Assembly: GCA_019187405.1 (NCBI GenBank)
Contig: JABAQZ010000006.1
Coordinates: 277,547 to 341,546 of the forward strand
Length of the DNA stretch: 64,000 nt
Source of the DNA: Ignavibacteria bacterium
GTDB taxonomy: Bacteria > Bacteroidota > Ignavibacteria > Tepidaquicellales > Tepidaquicellaceae
Direction of reading: 5' to 3'
This document shows positions 26,609-36,826 of the stretch, one piece after another; within the stretch, counting starts at the first letter, position 1; each line of letters starts with the position of its first letter. The notes under the pieces were generated by a model. That model was not told where the DNA came from. It was given only the letters and a program-made list of their open reading frames with translations, and searched no databases. Made by a program: the position numbers and the translations under genes.

Positions 26609-27418
26609 TTACAGAGAGAAATTAATTAAAAATTTATTTTCATAACTTAAGATTCTCGATTCTATCAGAAAGTGCTCCCTGAGAATGTTTTCCGTAATTA
26701 CTTTTCGGGTATCCGAATACGACACGAGTGTTCCTGCGTTCATTAAAATTGTTTTGGATGTGTAATTAAGTGCAGAGCTCAAATCATGAATTACTATTAT
26801 TATAGTCAGACCGGTTTCATTTAATTTTTTTAAAATCCTGAAAATTTCAACCTGATAATTAACGTCGAGATGAGTTACCGGTTCATCAATTATAAGTATT
26901 TTATTTTTCGGTTTTTCCATGATGTTTAGCTGAACAAGCGCCAGCGTGAGCATAACTTTTTGCCTTTCGCCTCCTGACAAATCTGATAACACTCTGCCGG
27001 AAAAATGTTTTATTCCCGTTTCTTCCATTGCCGAATTTACAACTTCAAAATCCTTTGCGGAATTTCTAAAATCAAAAAAATTCTTAAATGGATATCTGCC
27101 GAGAAGAAGAAGCTCGTTAACTTTTAAATTATCGTTTAACACTCCTGCAGATTGAGGCACATAAGAAACAAATCTTGAATACTGTTTTGAATCCAGATTT
27201 CTAATATCATTTCCAAGTAATTTAACATTTCCGCTGTAAGAAGTTACAATGCCGGAAATCAATTTTATCAATGTTGATTTTCCAGACCCGTTTTTACCGA
27301 TTACTGAAATAAAATCACCTTCATCTACATTAAATGAAATATCCTTTAACTGAAAATTGTTTTCACTCTTGCTGTTATATGAAAAGTTAACATTCTCAAG
27401 AGTCAGTAAACTGCTCAC
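26609..27418 (-). CDS. ABC transporter ATP-binding protein (iron/cobalamin-type)
   Basis: This 269-aa ATPase carries Walker A GKNGSGKST (residues 41-49), the Q-loop at YVPQSAG, the signature LSGGERQK near 150, Walker B ILIIDEPVTHLD and the switch histidine in IIVIHD. The overall pattern is that of FecE/BtuD-type importers (siderophore, haem or B12). No permease or binding-protein gene lies beside it, so its partner must be encoded elsewhere, or it serves another role. Confidence 0.9.
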   Translation of the reverse strand: MSSLLTLENVNFSYNSKSENNFQLKDISFNVDEGDFISVIGKNGSGKSTLIKLISGIVTSYSGNVKLLGNDIRNLDSKQYSRFVSYVPQSAGVLNDNLKVNELLLLGRYPFKNFFDFRNSAKDFEVVNSAMEETGIKHFSGRVLSDLSGGERQKVMLTLALVQLNIMEKPKNKILIIDEPVTHLDVNYQVEIFRILKKLNETGLTIIIVIHDLSSALNYTSKTILMNAGTLVSYSDTRKVITENILREHFLIESRILSYENKFLINFSL

Positions 27419-27636
27419 TTCGATTAATAAAATTTGAATTGTAAAATTTTTGAGAAACTATTCTTAACAGAATATAATTTCTTTTTATAAAATTAACTTT
27501 AAAAATTATCAGTTGAAATTCAATAAAAAAGAAAATTGACAGGCTTGGATTGAAGATAAAATTTCCGGTTATAGAATCAAAAAATTCTCTAAAGGCAATA
27601 TCAGTTAAGTCAGCAGTTAAATAATTTGAATTTAAG

Positions 27637-28971
27637 TTATACCGATTGTCCCGAAAGAAACTTGTGAATTCCTTTTGCCGCTTTTTTTGCGTCTGCTACA
27701 GCATTTACTACTTCCTGACCTCCGCTGATAATATCTCCGGCGGAAAAATAATGCGGATTAGATGTCTGAAACGTTGACGGATTTACTGCCAGATTTCCTT
27801 TTTTGTCAAACTCAAGATGATCAATATTAAGCAAAACCTCTTTATGCTTTGTCTGACCTGTTGCCTTTATTACCATGTCACATTTTAATACAAATTCACT
27901 GTCCGGAATGATTTCAAAAACTCCGTTAACAATTTTTGTACGTGCAAACTTCACACCTTCGGTAATATTTTTTCCAATAATTTCAACCGGTGAAACGTTG
28001 AATATGCTTTCAACTCCGGCATTTTTTGCAAGTTCATATTCGAATCCGTACGCTTTCATTTCTTCCTTTGACCTTCTGTAAGCAAGTAAAACTTTTTCAG
28101 CGCCCATTCTTGCTGATTCAGAAGCGGCATCCATTGCCGTGTTACCTCCGCCAAGTACGATTACATGTTTTCCTACATGTGTTTTATGATGGTTCATTCT
28201 CAATTCGGAAATAAACTCCACTGCACCAATACAATTTTGGAGTTCTTCGCCTTGTATTTTTAACCGTCCCGTAATTCCCAAACCGATGCCAATAAAAATT
28301 GCATTAAAACTTTTCTCGATTTTTTTAAAATCCTCTTTTGATTCGATACGTGAATTATAACTAATCCTGAATCCAAATTGCTTTTGAAGATAATCAATTT
28401 CAGAAAGTACTTCTTCGTTTGTAATTTTATACGGAGCTATTCCATAAATTGTAAGCCCGGAAGGATTTTCTTTGCCTTCAAAAATATCAACCTCATATCC
28501 GTACATCCTGAGTTCACAAGCGCAAGAAATACCAGCAGGACCTGCACCGATTACGGCAACTTTTTTACCGTTGTTTTCCGTAGGCTGAAAATAAATTTTA
28601 TCTTTGCCGATTGCAGAGGCAGTTGCATAACTCTGAAGCCTTCCAATTTCAATTGGCTTAACATTTTGAAGATTATATACACAAGAGCCTTCGCACAAAA
28701 CTTCAGTCGGACAAACTTTTCCGCAAGCAAATCCGAAATAATTTGAATCATAGATTGTCTTTGCCGATCCAAGCGGATTACCCGTATTTATCTGTTTAAT
28801 AAAAAGAGGAATATCAATGCCTGTGGGACATGCTTTTACACATGGAGCATCGTAACAAAACAGGCATCTTGAACTTTCATAGTATGCCTCTGTCTCGTTC
28901 ATCAAAGGTTTTATCTGTTGAAAATTTGTATCAAATTCCTGTTTAGTTTCAGGTTTTTTATATTCGGGCAT
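27637..28971 (-). CDS. preT: NAD-dependent dihydropyrimidine dehydrogenase subunit PreT-like
   Basis: This 444-aa flavoprotein has an N-terminal twin 4Fe-4S domain (CLFCYDAPCVKACPTGIDI and FACGKVCPTEVLCEGSCV). It then has FAD-binding GAGPAGISCACELRMYGY and NAD(P)-binding VLGGGNTAMDAASESARM, ending with FSAGDIISGGQEVVNAV. The architecture matches PreT and the glutamate synthase small subunit. The GLTIYGIAPYK segment and the neighbouring beta-ureidopropionase favour PreT, which feeds electrons to PreA for uracil/thymine reduction. PreA itself is not in the window. Confidence 0.83.
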   Translation of the reverse strand: MPEYKKPETKQEFDTNFQQIKPLMNETEAYYESSRCLFCYDAPCVKACPTGIDIPLFIKQINTGNPLGSAKTIYDSNYFGFACGKVCPTEVLCEGSCVYNLQNVKPIEIGRLQSYATASAIGKDKIYFQPTENNGKKVAVIGAGPAGISCACELRMYGYEVDIFEGKENPSGLTIYGIAPYKITNEEVLSEIDYLQKQFGFRISYNSRIESKEDFKKIEKSFNAIFIGIGLGITGRLKIQGEELQNCIGAVEFISELRMNHHKTHVGKHVIVLGGGNTAMDAASESARMGAEKVLLAYRRSKEEMKAYGFEYELAKNAGVESIFNVSPVEIIGKNITEGVKFARTKIVNGVFEIIPDSEFVLKCDMVIKATGQTKHKEVLLNIDHLEFDKKGNLAVNPSTFQTSNPHYFSAGDIISGGQEVVNAVADAKKAAKGIHKFLSGQSV

Positions 28972-29162
28972 TAATTCAAATAATTTTTAAACTCTCTTTT
29001 GTCTGTTAATCTTGTTTTGAAAAAAATATTTTTTGTTTAACACAAAAAAAAAATTTATATCTTACCTTAATTTTTCTACAATAGAAATTTGGAAATTAAT
29101 TGCAACAACCAATGAATTATATAAATCACATATTGTAAGAAAAAGTGAGTGCAAATGTTAAA

Positions 29163-30029
29163 TTAAAGTTCAGTCATTTTTTCGTAAGTTTCAGGTCTTC
29201 TGTCTCTGAAAAACTGCCATGTTGCTCTTATTTCCTCAATCATATCAAGATTAAATTCAGCAATCAGCAGTTCGTCTTTATCTTCAGAAGCTTGTGCAAA
29301 GATTTGACCTTTGGGATCAACGAAATAAGATGATCCATAAAATTTTCCCAAATTCCATGGCTTTTCAGTACCCACCCGATTTATGCATCCCATAAAATAT
29401 CCGTTAGCGGCAGCATGAGCCGGTTGTTCGAGTTTCCATAGATACTGTGACAATCCAGCAACTGTAGCCGAAGGATTATAAACTATTTCTGCGCCATTGA
29501 GACCAAGAATTCTCGCGCCTTCGGGAAAGTGTCTGTCATAGCAAATGTAAACACCGATTTTACAATATTTTGTCTGGAAAACGGGATAACCCAAATTACC
29601 CGGTTTGAAAAAAAATTTTTCCCAGAAACCGGATGTATGCGGAATATGATTTTTTCTATACTTTCCTAAATAAGTGCCGTCTGCATCGATAACTGCGGCA
29701 GTATTATATAAAATGCCAGCTTGTTCTTTTTCATAAATCGGAACAATCATTACCATATTATATTTCTTTGAATAGGTTTGTAGTTTTTCGACAGTCGGAC
29801 CGGGGACTGTTTCAGCGGATTCATACCAAACTTTATCCTGTCCCGGACAAAAATACGGTGTATTAAATATTTCCTGCAGACAAAGAATCTGAACTCCGTT
29901 TTTACCGGCGCTTTCAATAAAAGGAATATGCTTATCAAACATAGCATCTTTTATTTCATTTATTGTACCTTCTCCCTCCGACTTTGGGAGACTCATCTGA
30001 ATTAAACCAGATTTAATTATACGAGACAT
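29163..30029 (-). CDS. beta-ureidopropionase-like carbon-nitrogen hydrolase
   Basis: This 288-aa nitrilase-superfamily enzyme has the complete triad Glu53 (LQEIF), Lys126 (YRKNHIPH) and Cys163 (YICYDRHFPEG). The segments GNLGYPVFQT, NGAEIVYNPSATVAGLSQYL and CINRVGTE resemble beta-ureidopropionase, which hydrolyses N-carbamoyl-beta-alanine to beta-alanine, CO2 and ammonia. N-carbamoylputrescine amidase is the alternative. It lies 191 bp upstream of preT on the same strand, which supports a pyrimidine-catabolic role. Confidence 0.87.
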   Translation of the reverse strand: MSRIIKSGLIQMSLPKSEGEGTINEIKDAMFDKHIPFIESAGKNGVQILCLQEIFNTPYFCPGQDKVWYESAETVPGPTVEKLQTYSKKYNMVMIVPIYEKEQAGILYNTAAVIDADGTYLGKYRKNHIPHTSGFWEKFFFKPGNLGYPVFQTKYCKIGVYICYDRHFPEGARILGLNGAEIVYNPSATVAGLSQYLWKLEQPAHAAANGYFMGCINRVGTEKPWNLGKFYGSSYFVDPKGQIFAQASEDKDELLIAEFNLDMIEEIRATWQFFRDRRPETYEKMTEL

Positions 30030-30109
30030 AAATTATTGTAATGAAAATTTTCGTTGATTAAAAAATAATTCAAATATTATAATTTCTAAAAAAAAAATTT
30101 TATTATTGC

Positions 30110-31882
30110 TTATTTCAACAGCACAAGTTTCTTGGTATCGACAGCCGTTCCGTTTGCCAGCAAAGAAAAAAAATACACTCCCGAACTCATTCCATCGCCG
30201 CTGAGATTATGCTTTATCTCTTTTATTCCGGTAGTATAAAATACATTATCGGCTATTTTCAAAATCTCTCTGCCGGCAATGTCGTGAAGAACAATCGAAA
30301 TGTTTGCCTCTTTTTTCAATTCAAATTTAAAATTTGTAACAGGATTAAACGGATTCGGATAATTTTGTTCCAATATAAAATCTCCAGGTAAAACAGTATT
30401 CATCTCTTCTATTTTTTGCAATGCAAGTTCAGCATTGATTATTCCCCAGCCTCGGAGATTCCCGGGTCTTGAACTGCTGTCAGCTGTAGTTTTTAAAATT
30501 TCCGTAATCTGCGCAGGAGTCAAATCGGATTTTGCTGATAATAGCATTGCACAAACGCCTGCTACCATCGGACAAGCAAGAGATGTTCCGGTGTTAGAAG
30601 AAGTATAACCGAGATTGCCGTTTCCAGATTTGGCACAATAATTAAACTGACCGAGCGCCATCACATCTGGCTTTATTCTGCCGTCAACCGTCGGACCGAC
30701 TGATGAAAACGAAGATCTGAATTTTGTATAATTAACCGAACCAACTGTAATAACATTGAATCCATCAGCAGGGGCGCTTAATGTATTATGTTCAGTATTT
30801 AATCCGTCATTACCGGCTGATATAACCACAACTATTCCTTTGCTTACGGCTAAATCTGCAGCACGAGTTATGAGCGCTGTACTGCCGTTCATTGACTGCC
30901 ATGTATAAGAAGGATATGGTTCCTGAAATTGCAGATATCCGAGCGAGCTTGTGATTACATCCGCACCCAGGCTGTCAGCCCATTCGGCGGCTGCCACCCA
31001 GTTGTCTTCCTCGACAGGAGTTTCACTTTCGGTGTTTTCTGTTTTTGCAAGTATAAACTGCGATTCAAAAGCAGGCGAAACCAGATCACCTTCATCATAT
31101 CCGCAAACGAGTGAAAGTGTAATGGTACCGTGCGCACCCTGCCCTAATCTTCCTTTACCATCGGCAACGATCGTATCTCCGTTTACAAAGTCATAAGTCC
31201 TCAATCCTTTTTCTCTGATCTTATCAAAGCAATTATGCGCAAGATTGTCAAATCCGGCATCGAGCGAAGCGATGAGCACACCTTGACCCATGAAACCTTT
31301 GTCATGCACCTGTGGCACTGCGATAAGTGCATTTTGATTTAATGACGGACCATAATTTATGGCAGATACTTTTTCCTGAATAAGAGGAAATTGATTAGGG
31401 CTGAAATCCAAATTTACATTGGGAAGTACTTTTTTATATTTTCTGACGGGCTCAATACGCATTACAAAATTTTTTCCTGCAGCTGTTTCTATCTGATTTC
31501 TATTTACGTAACAAGATACAGCATTAAACCACTTGGAGACATGCCTGATTTTTATACCTGTACTAACTAATTCATTCAAGTAAATATAATTAACGGGAAC
31601 ATCATTGTAATCTGCTATTCTGTTACTTTTGATTTTCTTTAATCTCCTTTCTATAGATTTTTTTGTCAGATAAAATCCCGGATTGTTCAATTTGAATTTA
31701 ACATCTTCACCTTTGTCGGATAAATAAATCCAGACAAGAATTTCTGTTTCATCATTCAAAGCACGATTGATTAGCGAAGTATCCACTTTTGGATTAAAAC
31801 CGGAGATTCCCGAAAAAATAAATGAAGTAATTCCGCAAACAACAAGATAAAAGTTTATATTTTTGGGAAACCGAAATTTCAT
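30110..31882 (-). CDS. T9SS-exported subtilisin-like serine protease (S8), paralogue 1
   Basis: This 590-aa secreted protease has a signal peptide, a prodomain with the repeated motif LTKKSIERRLKK, and the S8 triad: Asp near 207 (IASLDAGFDN), His near 249 (GQGAHGTITLS) and Ser near 434 (GTSLACPMVAG). The oxyanion Asn is in VISAGNDG. The last 85 residues begin QNYPNPFNPVTNFKF and form a T9SS sorting domain. It is 55-60% similar by eye to the gene at 32013, so the two arose by tandem duplication. It probably degrades extracellular protein. Confidence 0.95.
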   Translation of the reverse strand: MKFRFPKNINFYLVVCGITSFIFSGISGFNPKVDTSLINRALNDETEILVWIYLSDKGEDVKFKLNNPGFYLTKKSIERRLKKIKSNRIADYNDVPVNYIYLNELVSTGIKIRHVSKWFNAVSCYVNRNQIETAAGKNFVMRIEPVRKYKKVLPNVNLDFSPNQFPLIQEKVSAINYGPSLNQNALIAVPQVHDKGFMGQGVLIASLDAGFDNLAHNCFDKIREKGLRTYDFVNGDTIVADGKGRLGQGAHGTITLSLVCGYDEGDLVSPAFESQFILAKTENTESETPVEEDNWVAAAEWADSLGADVITSSLGYLQFQEPYPSYTWQSMNGSTALITRAADLAVSKGIVVVISAGNDGLNTEHNTLSAPADGFNVITVGSVNYTKFRSSFSSVGPTVDGRIKPDVMALGQFNYCAKSGNGNLGYTSSNTGTSLACPMVAGVCAMLLSAKSDLTPAQITEILKTTADSSSRPGNLRGWGIINAELALQKIEEMNTVLPGDFILEQNYPNPFNPVTNFKFELKKEANISIVLHDIAGREILKIADNVFYTTGIKEIKHNLSGDGMSSGVYFFSLLANGTAVDTKKLVLLK

Positions 31883-32012
31883 TTTAATTAATAAATCCGG
31901 CAGAATTTAACCGGATTGATTGCTAATTAAAACTAATTCAACTCACATACAGTTTCAATACCAATTTGCAAAAATTCATTTCATATCACATGTTATCTCT
32001 TTACACATTCAC

Positions 32013-33803
32013 TTACCTGACAATCATCATCTTTTTTGTGACAGAAACATTGCCGAAAGTCAATTTATAAAAATAAATTCCACTGCTTAAACCTTTTGAG
32101 TTAAAAACAGCTTCATGTCTGCCGGCTTCGAGATTATCGTTAATAATTATTTCCACTTCTTTGCCAAGTGCATCATATACTATCAGATTAACTAATCCTT
32201 TTTCTTTTAAAGTATATGATATGACAGTTGTCGGATTAAATGGATTAGGATAATTTTGGCTTAAACTAAAACTTTCCATTTGTCCGGCTACATTATTTCC
32301 TGCGGAAGTAATCAGTAATGCTTGTTTCAAAGCTTCCCAGCAGTTAATCAATCCCCACCCTCTTCTTCTGTTTGGAGCAAAACTGCTGTCTGCAGTCTGT
32401 CTGAGAAGATTCATTACCTGCATTGGAGTCAAGTTATAATTTGCCGATAAAATTACCGCGCAAACGCCGGCAGTCATCGGACAAGAAAATGAAGTTCCGC
32501 TGCCTGTAGTATATCCGGTATTTCCGGAACCGGGCATTGCAACAGTATTGCCGTTTCCCATAGCGCAAACATCAGGCTTTATTCTTCCGTCAACGGATAA
32601 TCCGACTGATGAAAACGAAGATCTGTTTTTGTTTGTATTGACAGACCCAATGCAGAACACACTATCACCGTCCGAAGGAGCTCCGAGAGTATTATGAGTT
32701 GAGTGATAACCTTCGTTGCCGGCGGAGTTGCAAACAATTATGCCTTTGTTAACAGCAAGATCAGCGCCGATAGTAATTACACAACTGTCACCGTTCATCC
32801 ATGTCCAGTCATAAGTTCTGATTGATCCAGGATCCATATCAATATAACCGAGCGAGCTTGTAATAATGTCAGCGCCCAAACTGTCAGCCCATTCCGCTGC
32901 AGCAATCCAATTATCTTCTTCAATTGTGGTTTCGCTGTCGGTATTTTCAGTTTTTGCAAGAATGTACCTGGACTTGAAAGCCGGAGAAATCAAGCTGCCT
33001 GATTTGAATCCTCCGACAAGAGAAAGTGTCTGTGTTCCGTGAGATCCCTGACCCATTTGTCCGTTTTGATTTGCAACATTAGTATCATGATTGACAAAAT
33101 CATAAGTTCTGAATCCTCTTGACTCAATCGAATCAAAAACCGGATGTGAAAGATTATCAAAGCCTGCATCGAAGGATGCAATTAAAACGCCTTGTCCCGC
33201 ATATCCGCTGTCATGAGCAGTCACACAGTTAATTAGTTGCATTTGTGTCAGTGAATTTCCATAATTATAAGAGCTGATTTCATTGTTTATCAAGTTATTG
33301 TCAGTTACAATTTCCGGTGCGCTTTTACTGAATTCTATATCATCTTCATTTTTTCTTAGCCTCTTAACCAAATCGAGACTGCTCACATAATTTTTATTCG
33401 CAAGGAGAAAAATCTGTTCTTTAGTAAGATAACATGAAATCCTGTTGAACCATTTTGATTTTTGTTTGAGTTCAATACCCGAATTTCTGATGTCCGAGAT
33501 ATATTCATAATAAACAGGCAAATCAGAATAATCCGTAATCACATTTTGCGGTTTAACTTTTTTTCTTCTTTCGATTGATCTGCCGGTCAGATAAATTTCG
33601 GGATGATTTAATAAAAACGAAACATTGTTTCCTTTATCAATAAAGCTGACCCAGGTAAGTATCTTTTCACTTTCAGTTTTTATGCCGATTTCTTCCTTTA
33701 ATATTTTACTGAGTTTATTCTGATTTGATCCATATTCAAATCCTTGTACCGATAAGAAGATTGTTATTAAGGATAAAATCAGAATATATTTTTTATTTTT
33801 CAT
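32013..33803 (-). CDS. T9SS-exported subtilisin-like serine protease (S8), paralogue 2
   Basis: This 596-aa protein has the same layout as its neighbour at 30110: signal peptide, prodomain with LTGRSIERRKK, triad Asp near 208 (IASFDAGFDN), His near 254 (GQGSHGTQTLS), Ser near 438 (GTSFSCPMTAG), and a C-terminal domain beginning QNYPNPFNPTTVISY. The 130-bp gap to paralogue 1 and the shared strand make a joint transcript possible. The gene starts divergently from the GT9 gene at 33942. Confidence 0.95.
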   Translation of the reverse strand: MKNKKYILILSLITIFLSVQGFEYGSNQNKLSKILKEEIGIKTESEKILTWVSFIDKGNNVSFLLNHPEIYLTGRSIERRKKVKPQNVITDYSDLPVYYEYISDIRNSGIELKQKSKWFNRISCYLTKEQIFLLANKNYVSSLDLVKRLRKNEDDIEFSKSAPEIVTDNNLINNEISSYNYGNSLTQMQLINCVTAHDSGYAGQGVLIASFDAGFDNLSHPVFDSIESRGFRTYDFVNHDTNVANQNGQMGQGSHGTQTLSLVGGFKSGSLISPAFKSRYILAKTENTDSETTIEEDNWIAAAEWADSLGADIITSSLGYIDMDPGSIRTYDWTWMNGDSCVITIGADLAVNKGIIVCNSAGNEGYHSTHNTLGAPSDGDSVFCIGSVNTNKNRSSFSSVGLSVDGRIKPDVCAMGNGNTVAMPGSGNTGYTTGSGTSFSCPMTAGVCAVILSANYNLTPMQVMNLLRQTADSSFAPNRRRGWGLINCWEALKQALLITSAGNNVAGQMESFSLSQNYPNPFNPTTVISYTLKEKGLVNLIVYDALGKEVEIIINDNLEAGRHEAVFNSKGLSSGIYFYKLTFGNVSVTKKMMIVR

Positions 33804-33941
33804 TTCAGGACATATTTTAGTATTTTGAAAGCACTTTTTTACGGTTTAAAATTAATTAAATTAATTTTGTTTATCTCTGCAATTAATAATGTTCAATCAA
33901 CATAACTTTTGGTCCGGGAGTTATTTACCTCTGAATTTCCG

Positions 33942-34958
33942 ATGCAAAGAAGAATTCTTTTAGTAAGAACAGACAGAGTTGGCGATGTTGTCATGATTAC
34001 TCCGTTAATCAGAGAACTGCAAAAAACATTCCCGGAGGCATTTATCGGGACACTTACAAACGAAAATTCAGTTGATGTATTGCTTCATAATCCTAATATT
34101 GACGTAATAATTTCAGACGATCTGAAGAAAGATACATTTTGGAGCACAGTAAAAAAAATTAGAAGTTACAAATTCACCGATGGACTGCTTATAATGCCGA
34201 CTGAGAGAGCAGCTTATCAGATGTTTTTTGCAGGTATAAAAAACCGAATAGGCGTTGGAAGAAAAATTTATGAAGTAGTTACATTTATGAAATCCGTTTC
34301 ACGAAACAAATATATACCTCTCAGACATGAAGCAGATTACTGTATGGATATGGGAAGAAAGCTTGGTGTGAGGTCTGACAATCTGACTCCGGAAATATAT
34401 TTGAATGACGCCGAAAAATTTAATGGCGAAAAAATTCTTGTATCGGAAGGCGTTAACATTTCAGATAAAAAAATTATAGTGCATACGGGCTCAGGGAAAT
34501 CTTCCAGAAACTGGAGTGAAGAAAAATATCTGGGATTATTGAAAAAAATTCTTGAAATAAAAAATAACGCAGTCATTATTCTTACGGCTAAAGAAATGTC
34601 AAGTGAATTTAAGGAAGAAGCTTGTAAGCTGGATAATAAAAGAATTTTTTTTACAGATGACAAAATCAAACGTCTGAGAGATTTGATTTGCATCATAGCA
34701 AATACTGATATGATGATTGCATCTTCTACAGGTCCATTGCATTTAGCTTCAGCGCTGAATAAAAAAACAATTGGACTATACTGTCACAGACGAATGAACT
34801 GTGCTGCTCACTGGGGAGCTTTGGGTGAGAAGTCAGTAAATCTGGAAGTAAGCAAAGAGTATTGTGATGCAAACTGCAGTCCTGATAAAGAGGTGTGCAA
34901 TTTTGAAAACGGAATTTCAATTGATGAAGTAATTAAACACATTAACAATGACTTGTAA
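33942..34958 (+). CDS. glycosyltransferase family 9 (heptosyltransferase-like), second copy
   Basis: The ATG at 33942 gives MQRRILLVRTDRVGDVVMIT, the GT9 N-terminus; an in-frame TTG at 33909 would only add 11 poor residues. The 338-aa product has STGPLHLASALNKKTIGLY in the sugar-nucleotide domain. It differs strongly from the GT9 at 11970, so the two probably transfer different core sugars or act at different positions. It overlaps the DUF3667 gene by 11 bp. Confidence 0.9.
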   Translation: MQRRILLVRTDRVGDVVMITPLIRELQKTFPEAFIGTLTNENSVDVLLHNPNIDVIISDDLKKDTFWSTVKKIRSYKFTDGLLIMPTERAAYQMFFAGIKNRIGVGRKIYEVVTFMKSVSRNKYIPLRHEADYCMDMGRKLGVRSDNLTPEIYLNDAEKFNGEKILVSEGVNISDKKIIVHTGSGKSSRNWSEEKYLGLLKKILEIKNNAVIILTAKEMSSEFKEEACKLDNKRIFFTDDKIKRLRDLICIIANTDMMIASSTGPLHLASALNKKTIGLYCHRRMNCAAHWGALGEKSVNLEVSKEYCDANCSPDKEVCNFENGISIDEVIKHINNDL

Positions 34959-35697
34959 AAACTGCGGCAACGAGCTTAATGGAATGTTTTGCAGTAATTG
35001 CGGACAAAAGCATATTGAAGGCAGATTTAATCTGAAAGATCTTTTGCATAACTTTTTTCATGCATTTACACATCTTGACAGAGGAATATTATTTCTCATA
35101 AAAGAACTTTTTTTCAGACCGGGAATTGTATCTGCAGAATATATAAACGGAAAAAGAATCAGATACTTCAATCCGCTTCAGTTTCTGATTTTAGCAGTTG
35201 CCGTAAGTACATTTATTGCCGTAAACTACAGTTTATTTGGACCCAAAATCAATACGGACACAATTAGCGGTATAGAAGAAACACAAAGATTTTTCTTAGA
35301 ATTTAACGTGTTTATATACAAGTATTTTAATCTGATTATTTTCATCAGTGTGCCTGTAATCTCAGTTTACTCGTATCTGTTTTATAAGTCTTCCGGGTAC
35401 AATTTTGCGGAGAATCTTATTTTTAACACTTTCATTTCAGGCGAGAGAACCGTCTTTTATATTTTATTGACTCCTTTTCTTTATTTCTTTAAGCAGCATT
35501 GGTATATAATTATCGGATTTTATTATATCGGATGGATATTTTATTTCGGTTTTGCATACTGCCAGTTTTTTAAAGGAAAGACAAAACATATTATTCTTAG
35601 ATACATTTTATTGATAATAATATTCGTAATTTCAGCGCAGTTATTATCCATATTCATTTTTTCAATATTCTTTTACAAAGGTAAGCTTATTCAATAA
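34948..35697 (+). CDS. DUF3667 zinc-ribbon membrane protein
   Basis: This 249-aa protein starts with two CxxC pairs (CKNCGNELNGMFCSNCGQ), followed by FNLKDLLHNFFHAFTHLDRG and RPGIVSAEYINGKRIRYFNP, both diagnostic of DUF3667. Four or five hydrophobic helices follow. The family is common in Bacteroidota and its role is unknown. The 11-bp overlap with the preceding GT9 suggests coupled translation and perhaps an envelope function. Confidence 0.92.
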   Translation: MTCKNCGNELNGMFCSNCGQKHIEGRFNLKDLLHNFFHAFTHLDRGILFLIKELFFRPGIVSAEYINGKRIRYFNPLQFLILAVAVSTFIAVNYSLFGPKINTDTISGIEETQRFFLEFNVFIYKYFNLIIFISVPVISVYSYLFYKSSGYNFAENLIFNTFISGERTVFYILLTPFLYFFKQHWYIIIGFYYIGWIFYFGFAYCQFFKGKTKHIILRYILLIIIFVISAQLLSIFIFSIFFYKGKLIQ

Positions 35698-35810
35698 AAA
35701 ATTAATTTTGAATTTTCGACTGTGTATGTTGTCCTTTAATGTAAATTGATTAATAAATCCTATTTTTATAATTTGCCATACCTCTGAATACTTCAAAAAA
35801 TAAAATCTTA

Positions 35811-36752
35811 ATGCCTGACATGAAAATATTTGCAGGAAGATTTTCCGGTTATCTCGGAAAAAAAATCTGCTCAAAACTGAAGACGAAAATCGGGAAATGC
35901 ACTATTAGAACTTTTTCAGACGGTGAAATATGGATGAAGTATAACGAAAACATTCGCGGAAGCGACGTGTTTATTATCCAATCAACTCTTCCACCTGCAG
36001 ATAATCTAATGGAGCTTCTTATTATGATCGATGCTGCAAAAAGGGCATCTGCAAGAAGAGTCAATGCCGTAATTCCTTATTTCGGTTATGCTCGTCAGGA
36101 CAGGAAAGATCAGCCGAGAGTATCGATAACAGCCAAGCTTGTAGCTAATCTTATCACACAGGCAGGAGCAGACAGGGTTATCACAATGGATCTTCATGCA
36201 TCTCAGATTCAGGGATTTTTTGACATTCCGGTTGACCATTTATACGGCTCGGCGGTTTTCATGAAAAAATTTAAAAAACTCAATTTATCCAATCTTGCCG
36301 TTGTCACTCCCGATGTTGGCGGAATAAAAATGGCAAGAGCATACGCAAAGAGACTTCATGCCGATCTTATTGTAATTGACAAAAGAAGACCTAAACCAAA
36401 CGTTGCCGAAGTAATGAATATTATCGGCAAAGTGGAGAATAAAAATATTCTGATAATTGATGACCTGATAGATACAGGCGGGACTTTTGTAAATGCTGTA
36501 GATGCATTAAAAAACAATGGCGCACTCGATATATACGGTGCCTGCACACATGCCGTGTTTTCAGGAGAATCACTTGATAGAATTAATAACTCCCCTCTTA
36601 AGAAATTGTTTGTATCTGATACGCTTCCTCTGACCTATTCTTCGCCTAAAATAGAAACATTAACAGTTGCAGATATTTTTGCCGAATCTATTATCAGAAC
36701 AAATAAAAATAAATCCATCAGCTCTCTCTTTGACGTATCAAAAGGTCTTTAA
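35811..36752 (+). CDS. prs: ribose-phosphate pyrophosphokinase
   Basis: This 313-aa enzyme makes PRPP from ribose 5-phosphate and ATP (EC 2.7.6.1), feeding purine, pyrimidine, His, Trp and NAD synthesis. Motifs: FSDGEIWMKYNENIRGSDVF, FGYARQDRK, MDLHASQIQGFFDIPVDHLY, VVTPDVGGIKMARAYAKR and the PRPP loop IIDDLIDTGGTF. Length is normal. It is followed by the E2 gene after 74 bp on the same strand. Confidence 0.97.
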   Translation: MPDMKIFAGRFSGYLGKKICSKLKTKIGKCTIRTFSDGEIWMKYNENIRGSDVFIIQSTLPPADNLMELLIMIDAAKRASARRVNAVIPYFGYARQDRKDQPRVSITAKLVANLITQAGADRVITMDLHASQIQGFFDIPVDHLYGSAVFMKKFKKLNLSNLAVVTPDVGGIKMARAYAKRLHADLIVIDKRRPKPNVAEVMNIIGKVENKNILIIDDLIDTGGTFVNAVDALKNNGALDIYGACTHAVFSGESLDRINNSPLKKLFVSDTLPLTYSSPKIETLTVADIFAESIIRTNKNKSISSLFDVSKGL

Positions 36753-36826
36753 TCAATTGGATTGAATGCAAATTTGCATATTCATATTTTTAACGAAAAT
36801 TATTATTTAAAGCTAATTAAGTTTAC

